Below are positions 33,349 through 39,719 of a stretch of DNA of 40,401 bases, one piece after another. The notes beneath the pieces are model-generated. The model searched no databases and was not told the DNA's origin. It saw nothing but the letters and a program-made list of their open reading frames with translations. This DNA is from Erysipelothrix sp. (lineage in GTDB: Bacteria; Bacillota_I; Bacilli_A; Erysipelotrichales; Erysipelotrichaceae): positions 1-40,401 of the forward strand of contig JAGXRX010000012.1 in assembly GCA_018335655.1 (NCBI GenBank), in the 5' to 3' direction. Both the position numbers and the translations under genes were made by a program. Within the stretch, counting starts at the first letter, position 1. Every line of letters starts with the position of its first letter.

Positions 33349-33653
33349 TTGAAGCTATTATCCTCATGTTAGTCATGGGAACATTGTTAGGATTTGGATT
33401 AGCAGTATCTGGCGAAATATTTTATGTGAAACCGGATGAGCGATTTGAGAAAGTCTTAAATATGCTCCCAGGTTACAATTGTGGAGCATGTGGTTATCCT
33501 GGATGTCAAGGTATGGCGGAGGGATTATTGACTGGTGAAGTTACCGCTGTTTCTCAGTGCAAACCTTCAAATGCTCAACAACGTACAGATATTTCAAGTT
33601 ATCTTAATGAAAACCCTGGACCAGATGGGAAGCTATTAGTTGTTAAACCTTAA
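33345..33653 (+). CDS. rnfB: Minimal RnfB lacking the ferredoxin domain
   Basis: RnfB is the electron-entry subunit: a membrane anchor, a four-cysteine Fe-S domain and normally one or more 2[4Fe-4S] ferredoxin domains (about 190-330 residues). This protein is 102 residues: helix (about 3-27), then CGACGYPGCQGMAEG with ligands C46, C49, C54 and C72, then a short tail ending LLVVKP. No further cysteines follow, and a terminator lies directly behind, so this is a natural end rather than a cut. ATG 33345 follows GGAGG and overlaps the preceding stop (ATGA); an upstream in-frame start lacks an SD. Confidence 0.92.
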   Translation: MIEAIILMLVMGTLLGFGLAVSGEIFYVKPDERFEKVLNMLPGYNCGACGYPGCQGMAEGLLTGEVTAVSQCKPSNAQQRTDISSYLNENPGPDGKLLVVKP

Positions 33654-33680
33654 GAAAACGGGATCTTCCGTTTTCTTTTT
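33652..33680 (+). terminator. Terminator of the rnf operon
   Basis: AAGAAAACGG (33652-33661) pairs with CCGTTTTCTT (33668-33677) around GATCTT, followed by T residues. The stem begins inside the rnfB stop codon. Confidence 0.9.
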
Positions 33681-33703
33681 ATTTTAAAATTTCTTAAAAA
33701 GAG

Positions 33704-33709
33704 TATAAT
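33704..33709 (+). promoter_or_regulatory. -10 box of the cation exchanger gene
   Basis: A perfect TATAAT without the TG extension, 21 nt before ATG 33731, with GAGG between. Confidence 0.5.
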
Positions 33710-33730
33710 AATCTAATGTGAGGTTTAAAC

Positions 33731-34651
33731 ATGATCATTAATGTACTTTTACTTATATTAGGGCTTGCATTCATTATTAAAGGTGGAGATTGGTTTGTAG
33801 ATTCAGCCATTTGGATGGCGAAGATAACAAAGATTCCTCCATTTATAATCGGTGCAACAATTGTGTCATTAGCAACCACTGTTCCAGAGGTTTTAGTGTC
33901 AGTAATCGCAACATCACAAGGATCAACAGACTTAGCTCTTGGAAATGCAATAGGATCCATTATTGCAAACATTGGATTAATAATGGGTATTTCCTTATTT
34001 GTGTCACCACCTAAAAAAGTGAGCAAAGATTTTGTCACTAAAGGACTATACATGGTAGGTTCTGCCATTTTGCTCATCATATTAAGTCTTGATGGAATGT
34101 TGAGTAAAGGGCAAAGTATAATACTTTGGATTTTATTGATAGGATTTATTGTATTAAACATTCTTTCTGGAAAGAAAGAAATAATCATAGAAGAAGAGCT
34201 TCCAAAAAAGAATTACATTCTTTTATTTGTACTTGGTGCACTTAGTGTTGTGATTGGTGCGAGACTTCTAGTTGACAATGGGGTAGCTATAGCAAGAGCT
34301 TTAGACATTTCAGAAGCAATCATTGGATTAACCATAGTTGCTATTGGTACATCTTTACCAGAACTTGTGACGACTATTTCAGCATTGATTAAGAAAAACT
34401 CAAATTTATCGCTTGGTAATATCATCGGGGCAAATGTTATGAATATTCTACTCGTTATTCCTGCTTCTACACTAGTTTCAGAAGCGGGGTTAGTCATGCG
34501 TCGTCAAACCGTTGTTCAGGATATTCCATTCTCATTACTATTTATGCTTATAGCAATGTTACCGCCATTAATATTTAGAAGGTTTTTTAAATGGCAAGGT
34601 TTACTATTACTTATAACATATGTACTTTATCTCATCATCACAATTTTCTAA
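33731..34651 (+). CDS. Calcium/sodium antiporter (CaCA family, YrbG-like)
   Basis: Polytopic exchanger of 306 residues, about ten helices, built from two inverted repeats. The alpha-1 region reads IVSLATTVPEVLVS plus GNAIGSIIANIG; the alpha-2 region reads VAIGTSLPELVTT plus GNIIGANVMNIL. The Glu in each PE(V/L) pair and the paired Asn residues are the cation ligands of the family. GAGG lies upstream of ATG. Terminators on both sides make it a single-gene unit. Ca2+/Na+ versus Ca2+/H+ exchange cannot be told apart. Confidence 0.93.
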   Translation: MIINVLLLILGLAFIIKGGDWFVDSAIWMAKITKIPPFIIGATIVSLATTVPEVLVSVIATSQGSTDLALGNAIGSIIANIGLIMGISLFVSPPKKVSKDFVTKGLYMVGSAILLIILSLDGMLSKGQSIILWILLIGFIVLNILSGKKEIIIEEELPKKNYILLFVLGALSVVIGARLLVDNGVAIARALDISEAIIGLTIVAIGTSLPELVTTISALIKKNSNLSLGNIIGANVMNILLVIPASTLVSEAGLVMRRQTVVQDIPFSLLFMLIAMLPPLIFRRFFKWQGLLLLITYVLYLIITIF

Positions 34652-34679
34652 AACAATGAAGGAATTCATTGTTTTTTTT
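34650..34679 (+). terminator. Terminator of the exchanger gene
   Basis: AAAACAATGAA (34650-34660) pairs with TTCATTGTTTT (34665-34675) around GGAA, followed by a T run. The stem overlaps the stop codon. Confidence 0.9.
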
Positions 34680-34703
34680 CGTATTTAAAGAAGAGAGGTG
34701 ATT

Positions 34704-35063
34704 ATGAAAAGTATTAGTTTTATGTTTGGTCTTTTTGTCTTCTTTACATCCATCATAGTGTCAATGATTTGGATTATTCTTTTTCAAATTCATAGTGATC
34801 AATTTCTATTTCATTACAAACAGTTGCATCGAACTTTAAGCTTGTCGTGTTTAGATTATTCATGTACTGAAAACCAATTACTAACACGAATTGACAATGA
34901 AACAAGTAAAAGATGGCCAAACAATTCATTCTTTAAAAGAAGTATAACGACATTACTTTATGATCCACTTGTTTTGGAAATAGAGATTGAACTAATAGTA
35001 CCAACACTTCTTAAAGATATTTCTTTAAAGTACTCAAAAATAATGATAGAAGAGAGGGAATGA
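34704..35063 (+). CDS. Unknown membrane-anchored protein, first gene of the Tad-like pilus operon
   Basis: 119 residues: one N-terminal hydrophobic helix (about 4-27), then a soluble region with two close cysteines (SCLDYSC, residues about 48-54) that could form a disulfide outside the cell. ATG 34704 is preferred over GTG 34698 because AGAGAGGTG is placed for it. It overlaps tadA by 4 nt. No prepilin-type Glu follows the N-terminus, so it is not an obvious pilin. It occupies the place where other Tad loci carry assembly proteins (RcpC/TadZ-type), to which it shows no visible likeness. Confidence 0.6.
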   Translation: MKSISFMFGLFVFFTSIIVSMIWIILFQIHSDQFLFHYKQLHRTLSLSCLDYSCTENQLLTRIDNETSKRWPNNSFFKRSITTLLYDPLVLEIEIELIVPTLLKDISLKYSKIMIEERE

Positions 35064-36031
35064 GTATGTTTGACTATACTGTGCTTTCACCATACATTCA
35101 AGATCCAATGGTAACTGATATAAACTACAATGGCTATGACTTGTGGTGTGATCATCTTAAAAAAGGGCGGTACAAGGTTCATGCCTTTCAATTTCATGAT
35201 CAAATGCAACAATTAGCATATCGATTCGCAAATCATGTGAATCAAACTTTTAATCCTAAAACACCTTTAGTTGAGGCTCAATTTGATGGAATGAGATGGT
35301 CAATGATTCATGAATCTATTACATCCAAATTATCAATCTCAATTCGAAAAACGCCAATGGTTGCTCGATTAACAACAAAGTCTATGATTAAAGAGGATTA
35401 TGCACCGACTCATGTAATTGAATATCTTATGAATGCGGTTAAAAACCGCAAGAATATTCTTGTGTCTGGATTACCTGGTGCGGGAAAAACAGAACTTATT
35501 AAGTTTTTAACTTCAGCAATCACACCCTATGAGCGAATCATTACCATTGAAGATACCTTAGAAATGCATGTGAAGGCTTTGTATCCGTATTTGGATTCGG
35601 TAAGTATGAAAGTAAGTGAGCAATTTAATTATGAAGATGCAATTAAAGCGGCATTAAGACAAAGACCTGATTGGATTCTTGTGTCTGAAGTCAGATCTAA
35701 AGAAGTCTTCTATTTATTGCAAAGTATGTCTACAGGGACTCATTGTTTATCAACACTTCATTCTTCCACTGCAAAATTAATACCACAACGATTAATGCAT
35801 ATGATTCCTGGACATGATTTATCTTATGATCAGATGATTGCTCTTATCCATGATGCGATTGATATCGGAGTTCATGTTCATTCTGTGATTACCAAAAAGG
35901 GAATACATCGATGCATTAGGGAGGTTGTCTTGTTTAGGCTTGATGAGCTAAATCAGCCTCATTGTGAGGTGTTTTATGACAACTCAGTAGAGTTAAGTAA
36001 GTTGCAAAGTGAGGATGATGCATGTATTTAG
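35060..36031 (+). CDS. tadA: Tad/CpaF-type secretion ATPase
   Basis: Hexameric motor ATPase that powers Tad pilus assembly; 323 residues. Walker A GLPGAGKT (near residue 142), Asp box IITIEDTLEM, Walker B WILVSEVRS and His box GTHCLSTLHS appear in the correct order. The N-terminal domain is short compared with CpaF (400-500 residues). The RQRPDWILVSEVR wording matches CpaF/VirB11 rather than competence ComGA. An SD (GAGGGA) lies upstream of ATG 35060; a second in-frame ATG at 35066 is possible. It overlaps tadB by 10 nt. Confidence 0.9.
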   Translation: MSMFDYTVLSPYIQDPMVTDINYNGYDLWCDHLKKGRYKVHAFQFHDQMQQLAYRFANHVNQTFNPKTPLVEAQFDGMRWSMIHESITSKLSISIRKTPMVARLTTKSMIKEDYAPTHVIEYLMNAVKNRKNILVSGLPGAGKTELIKFLTSAITPYERIITIEDTLEMHVKALYPYLDSVSMKVSEQFNYEDAIKAALRQRPDWILVSEVRSKEVFYLLQSMSTGTHCLSTLHSSTAKLIPQRLMHMIPGHDLSYDQMIALIHDAIDIGVHVHSVITKKGIHRCIREVVLFRLDELNQPHCEVFYDNSVELSKLQSEDDACI

Positions 36032-36879
36032 GAATAACAATGCTTGTCGGGGTTGCAATTATTGTTTACATAAATCAGCATGTAAAAATACCAATGTTGT
36101 TTAAACGATGTAAAACTGTTAATTCAATTTATGGACCTTCATATGGATACTTTAGTCGTAAAGAATCTTGGATTCAAATGTTATTTCTCTTAGTGATATT
36201 GGTACTTATGGGATATCTGTTTAAACTATCTTATGAGTATAGTGTTGTTTTATATGTAATGGGACTATGTGCTATGCCTCTTTTTCTTCATTATCAAGCT
36301 AGGGCATATTACCATGCTTATAAATTTAATCAAATAACTACGTTTCTACAGCATTTCTTAGCTCACTTCAAAATCTATCATCAATCCTATCATGCGTTAA
36401 TGGACGTGAAGAATGTAGTTGATGAAGAATATGCCATCCTAATTGAAAAAGCCTTAGAAGAGTTAAATCAGGATGCTTCTAAACATCCACTTCAATTTCT
36501 ATATGAGATTAGTCCACATTTTATTATTGTCAATATCATGTCTTGGATAGAACATGTTGAAAGGCATGGGGTTGAAGAATCATATGAAACATTAGATATG
36601 TTGGAGAATGATATTGATGATTGGATTGAAGATGAAACGATTTATATTAAGAATTTGCATAGCATTAAGAACAAAATTGTTATTCTTGTGGGATTGTCGC
36701 TTATCATTGCCATGTTTAATCAGCATATGTTAAGTAGTTTTATGGATTTATCTTCTAATAATGTATATCAGCTATCTATCTTTGTATTTATTAGTGTCTT
36801 GTTGTTAACAACGATTAAAGCATATGAACTATTGAACACATCATGGATTCTTAAAAGTGAGTGCTTATGGAACGATTGA
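36022..36879 (+). CDS. tadB: TadB-like pilus platform membrane protein
   Basis: 285 residues. Helices at about 3-18, 50-67 and 74-92 precede a cytoplasmic four-helix region (about 95-205) rich in acidic and His residues, and two C-terminal helices close the protein (about 215-265). This is the layout of TadB, one of two type II secretion F-like platform subunits. Sequence conservation is low, so the call rests on topology and position between tadA and tadC. GAGGATG precedes ATG. Confidence 0.75.
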   Translation: MYLGITMLVGVAIIVYINQHVKIPMLFKRCKTVNSIYGPSYGYFSRKESWIQMLFLLVILVLMGYLFKLSYEYSVVLYVMGLCAMPLFLHYQARAYYHAYKFNQITTFLQHFLAHFKIYHQSYHALMDVKNVVDEEYAILIEKALEELNQDASKHPLQFLYEISPHFIIVNIMSWIEHVERHGVEESYETLDMLENDIDDWIEDETIYIKNLHSIKNKIVILVGLSLIIAMFNQHMLSSFMDLSSNNVYQLSIFVFISVLLLTTIKAYELLNTSWILKSECLWND

Positions 36880-37622
36880 TTTATATGCTTATCGTTACAG
36901 TAATCTATGCACTTCTATGGATGAATAAAAAAACTTTAGAAAAACTGTTTTTAGAAAAGGAAACACCACTTCTCTTGCATATATTAGAGCGAGAAGAAGT
37001 CAGTGAGTTCTCATCTAAACGGGTCACAAAAGGCTTGTGGGTAATGGGATTATCACTGTTGTCACTAGCTTTGAATCAAAGTACATTTGTAAGTTTATCT
37101 TGGATTGTGATAGCAATATTGATGATTAAATGGCCGGCCCTTGTGTTGAAGCAGCTATATCAAAAGCGGTTAAATCAACTCAAGATTGAATTCCCAATTT
37201 GGCTTCGACAATTGCAAATACTCTTGCAACATAATACGGTGGTTCAAAGTTTAAGACTTTCTCAATCGCATGCTCCTCAATTATTTAAGGTGGCCTTAAG
37301 AGATTTGGTAGTTCAGCTAGAAATGACGCCCCACGATTTGTCGCTGTATACTAACTTTCTTCAAGAATATCAAAGTATTGAGGTACAGCGTGCGATGAAA
37401 CTACTTTATCGCTATAATCGGGTAGGATCTCAGGATGCTACCCGACAGTTAGCAAGACTAATTCAGGCAACTACTAAGTGGTTACGAGACCAACGATTTA
37501 ATCAGCAGTCTACAACTATATCTTTAGTGGGGTGGTGGGGTATGTTGCCTTTATTGGGTGTTGGGGGATTATTCTTAGTGATGATGGTGCAAACTATCAT
37601 GACATTATTAGAAAGGAGGTGA
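36867..37622 (+). CDS. tadC: TadC-like pilus platform membrane protein
   Basis: 251 residues from ATG 36867 (GTG at 36861 is an alternative). N-terminal helix, a second hydrophobic pair near residues 55-90, a T2SF-type cytoplasmic domain with FPIWLRQLQILLQHNTVVQSL cut here at family edges, and a C-terminal helical pair ending LLGVGGLFLVMMVQTI. The pattern PIWLRQLQ...LLQ followed by conserved helices is typical of T2SF/TadC proteins. It overlaps tadB by 13 nt. The strong SD for the pilin-like gene lies at its 3' end. Confidence 0.8.
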   Translation: MERLIYMLIVTVIYALLWMNKKTLEKLFLEKETPLLLHILEREEVSEFSSKRVTKGLWVMGLSLLSLALNQSTFVSLSWIVIAILMIKWPALVLKQLYQKRLNQLKIEFPIWLRQLQILLQHNTVVQSLRLSQSHAPQLFKVALRDLVVQLEMTPHDLSLYTNFLQEYQSIEVQRAMKLLYRYNRVGSQDATRQLARLIQATTKWLRDQRFNQQSTTISLVGWWGMLPLLGVGGLFLVMMVQTIMTLLERR

Positions 37623-37626
37623 ATAG

Positions 37627-37773
37627 ATGAAAGCTTTTTTTGAAGAATATGGTTTAGTACTTGTGGTTACTGTAATAGCAGTTGGGATGATTGCTTTTTC
37701 AGAGGATTTCAAGGTAACACTTAAAGATAACTTAAATGCACAATGGCAGAGTATGACACAAGTAGGTAACTAA
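37627..37773 (+). CDS. flp: 48-residue Flp-type pilin candidate
   Basis: Short protein MKAFFEEYGL followed by a 16-residue hydrophobic helix and a polar tail ending QVGN. Flp pilins have a very short leader, an E-Y pair and one hydrophobic helix; here E7-Y8-G9 precedes VLVVTVIAVG. The gene has the strongest SD of the operon (AAAGGAGGTGA, 37613-37623), consistent with a protein made in large amounts. It lies between tadC and the TadE-like gene, sharing a base with the next ATG (TAATG). The leader is shorter than in typical Flp, so the cleavage site is uncertain. Confidence 0.75.
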   Translation: MKAFFEEYGLVLVVTVIAVGMIAFSEDFKVTLKDNLNAQWQSMTQVGN

Positions 37774-38102
37774 TGAAAGGTTCGTTCGAATTTGCATTTA
37801 TTATGACCTTTGTCATGATGTTTCTTGTGATAGGACTTGGGTTAATTAGAATAATGATTCAATATCAAGATGCAAAAATGCTACAAGAAAGAATTGTTGC
37901 ATATATTGAAGTTATGGATCACTTTGATGAGCAAAGTCTAGCACAACTAACATCGATATCCATATGCTCACAATGTGAAGTGAGTTATGAAGCGGATGAG
38001 TACAATCGGATTGAAGTAATTGTTACTTTTCCACTTAATCTTCCAATTATCGACTGGTCAATGCAGACAAAGATTAGAGCAAAGACTATCCCATTGTTTT
38101 AA
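37773..38102 (+). CDS. tadE: TadE-like pseudopilin
   Basis: 109 residues: short basic leader, then the GSFEFAFIMTFVMMFLVIG helix carrying Phe-Glu-Phe close to the start (the Glu expected at position 5 after cleavage), a 50-residue outer domain with two cysteines (CSQC) and a beta-rich end. TadE/TadF minor pilins share this arrangement. It overlaps the flp stop by one base. The terminator follows at once, ending the operon. No prepilin peptidase (TadV) is in the window. Confidence 0.78.
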   Translation: MKGSFEFAFIMTFVMMFLVIGLGLIRIMIQYQDAKMLQERIVAYIEVMDHFDEQSLAQLTSISICSQCEVSYEADEYNRIEVIVTFPLNLPIIDWSMQTKIRAKTIPLF

Positions 38103-38128
38103 AAGGCGAACTTTCGCCTTTTATTTTT
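38101..38128 (+). terminator. Terminator of the Tad operon
   Basis: AAAAGGCGAA (38101-38110) pairs with TTCGCCTTTT (38113-38122), followed by T residues. The stem begins in the tadE stop codon. Confidence 0.85.
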
Positions 38129-38137
38129 AATTTCTTG

Positions 38138-38146
38138 TGCTATTAT
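38138..38146 (+). promoter_or_regulatory. Extended -10 promoter of coaX
   Basis: TGC-TATTAT, one mismatch to the extended consensus, 17 nt before ATG 38164 with GAGGTGA between. Confidence 0.55.
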
Positions 38147-38163
38147 ATTTGAGTGAGGTGAAT

Positions 38164-38934
38164 ATGATATTAACGATAGATGTTGGAAACTCCAATGTAT
38201 TTATAGTTGGATATGTCCAAAATAAAAATGTTTTTGAAAATCGACAAGAAACGATCAAAGTTGATGTTGTTCAATATTACATACAATACTTTGAAATGAT
38301 TAAGTCTATGTGTGAGCATAAAGAAGAAGTTGAAGGTATTGTCATTAGTTGTGTTGTGCCATTAATAGAAGAAGCGATATTGTCATGTATCGTTGATGTA
38401 TTTGAAATAGAACCATTATTTGTGAATGGTGACTTAATACAAACATTCGAAAACAGATTAGTTAGACCACAAGAAATTGGAGCAGATTTACTTGCAACCA
38501 CCATTGCAATTCTTGATAAGAAGTTATATCCAGCATGTGTTGCGGATATAGGTACTGCATCAAAGGTTACAGTGATTAATGAAGATGGTGCATTTTTAGG
38601 TGGAGTAATTGCCCCAGGGATTGGTATATCAGCAACAGCGCTTAATAAGTCTATTCCTCATCTTCCTCCGATCGAGCTTAAAGTTCCATCTCAAGTCATT
38701 GGGATTGACACGGTCAGTGCTATCCAATCTGGTGTTATGTATGGCTTAATGGGAAGTATTGAAGGAATATGTAATTCAATTGAGACCGAACTTAATCAAC
38801 CCATGAGAAGAGTTTTAACGGGTGGATACGCGAATTTGATTCATTCATTCATGCCAACTTTTGAATTTATGCCATATTTGTTGAATGAAGGACTACTTAT
38901 CATATATAATCGGATTGTAAAGGAGAATTTATGA
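38164..38934 (+). CDS. coaX: Type III pantothenate kinase
   Basis: First step of coenzyme A synthesis: phosphorylates pantothenate. 256 residues, ASKHA fold. Seen: the phosphate-1 motif LTIDVGNSN, GADLLATTIAI with the catalytic Asp, ADIGTASKVTVI and GGVIAPGIGIS. The usual Arg of the GADR motif is replaced by Leu (GADL). ATG 38164 is chosen because GAGGTGA lies 4-10 nt upstream; an in-frame ATG 27 bases earlier overlaps the -10. It overlaps the ECF S component by 4 nt, making a pantothenate uptake-and-trap pair. Confidence 0.95.
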   Translation: MILTIDVGNSNVFIVGYVQNKNVFENRQETIKVDVVQYYIQYFEMIKSMCEHKEEVEGIVISCVVPLIEEAILSCIVDVFEIEPLFVNGDLIQTFENRLVRPQEIGADLLATTIAILDKKLYPACVADIGTASKVTVINEDGAFLGGVIAPGIGISATALNKSIPHLPPIELKVPSQVIGIDTVSAIQSGVMYGLMGSIEGICNSIETELNQPMRRVLTGGYANLIHSFMPTFEFMPYLLNEGLLIIYNRIVKENL

Positions 38935-39494
38935 ACACAAAACAAATTGCATATAATGCATTGATTATATCTTTAATTGCGGTAATGGCATTTGTTCCTT
39001 GGTTAGGAATTATAACTGTTGGACCAATATCAATTACCATTCTACATGTTCCTGTTATCATTGCAGCTTTATTACTTGGGGGGAAAAGTGCAGTCATTGC
39101 GTCATTAGCTTTTGGTGTGAGCACCATGTTAGTGGCAATGACTCGTGGAGTGACTCCAATTGACTTATTATTTGTTAATCCAGTTGTTTCCGTATTACCT
39201 CGTTTATTGTTTGGTCTAACATTAGCAGTATTAGTCAAATTGTTTAGTAAAACTTCATTAAATACGACACTTACTGATATAGTCGTTGCGGTCGTTGGAA
39301 CACTTGCACATACCGTTTTCGTTTTAAGTATACTATTCCTATTCTTAGGATATGAAGGAACATTACTTACTCAGCTTTCAATTTGGTGGACTTTAGTACT
39401 TGGAATTCTACTTACTAACACATCACTAGAAGTTTTGGCATCAATATTTATTGCTATACCAGTTGTGAAAGTATTACGTCGTACACTTCGCTAA
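38931..39494 (+). CDS. panT: ECF transporter S component, probably pantothenate-specific (PanT)
   Basis: Substrate-binding membrane subunit of an energy-coupling-factor vitamin importer, 187 residues, about six helices. The N-terminal block ALIISLIAVMAFVPWLG and PISITILHVPVIIAALLLGGK, quoted in parts, match the ECF S family. The later FVNPVVSVLPRLLFG region is typical of the PanT/FolT-like subset. Pantothenate specificity is inferred mainly from the 4-nt overlap with coaX. The shared EcfA/EcfT module is not in the window. AAAGGAG lies 6 nt before ATG. Confidence 0.85.
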   Translation: MNTKQIAYNALIISLIAVMAFVPWLGIITVGPISITILHVPVIIAALLLGGKSAVIASLAFGVSTMLVAMTRGVTPIDLLFVNPVVSVLPRLLFGLTLAVLVKLFSKTSLNTTLTDIVVAVVGTLAHTVFVLSILFLFLGYEGTLLTQLSIWWTLVLGILLTNTSLEVLASIFIAIPVVKVLRRTLR

Positions 39495-39507
39495 ATTATC
39501 TATTCTC

Positions 39508-39554
39508 AAGTGCTTTACAATCTTATAGAAATACTATAAAATAGAAAAGCACTT
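39508..39554 (+). promoter_or_regulatory. tRNA-His promoter inside a nested inverted repeat
   Basis: The promoter is TTTACA (39514-39519), a 17-nt spacer, then TAAAAT (39537-39542). It lies within outer arms AAGTGCTTT (39508-39516) and AAAGCACTT (39546-39554) and inner arms TTATAG (39523-39528) and CTATAA (39534-39539). No T tract follows, so a terminator for panT is less likely, though a hairpin end for that mRNA remains possible. Confidence 0.6.
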
Positions 39555-39560
39555 AAACAT

Positions 39561-39637
39561 GGCGATCGTGGCGAAGTGGTCAACGCACCGGGTTGTGGTC
39601 CCGGCATTCGCGGGTTCGAGCCCCGTCGGTCGCCCCA
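39561..39637 (+). tRNA. tRNA-His (GUG)
   Basis: Complete cloverleaf. The extra G at 39561 pairs with discriminator C 39634, as tRNA-His requires. Acceptor GCGATCG pairs with CGGTCGC. The anticodon arm CCGGG-TTGTGGT-CCCGG gives anticodon GTG. T loop TTCGAGC; CCA is encoded at 39635-39637. Confidence 0.97.
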
Positions 39638-39648
39638 TTAGTTAAATG

Positions 39649-39678
39649 AAACGAACTTCTAAAAAAAGTTCGTTTTTT
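39649..39678 (+). terminator. Terminator of tRNA-His
   Basis: AAACGAACTT (39649-39658) pairs with AAGTTCGTTT (39666-39675) around CTAAAAA, with further T residues. Confidence 0.9.
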
Positions 39679-39719
39679 AATGATTTGTAGTAAAATATTA
39701 ATTAAGTGAGGTGGTTGTT

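Noticed and set aside
33157-33653. rnfB split by a frameshift into two pieces
   Set aside because: The 63-residue protein has its own membrane helix and a cysteine pattern unlike RnfB, and the downstream frame begins with a full RnfB N-terminus and strong SD. They are two genes.
35060-37622. ComG competence pilus operon
   Set aside because: The ATPase motifs read like CpaF/TadA, there are two platform genes instead of one ComGB, and the pilin candidates are Flp/TadE-like, not ComGC-like.
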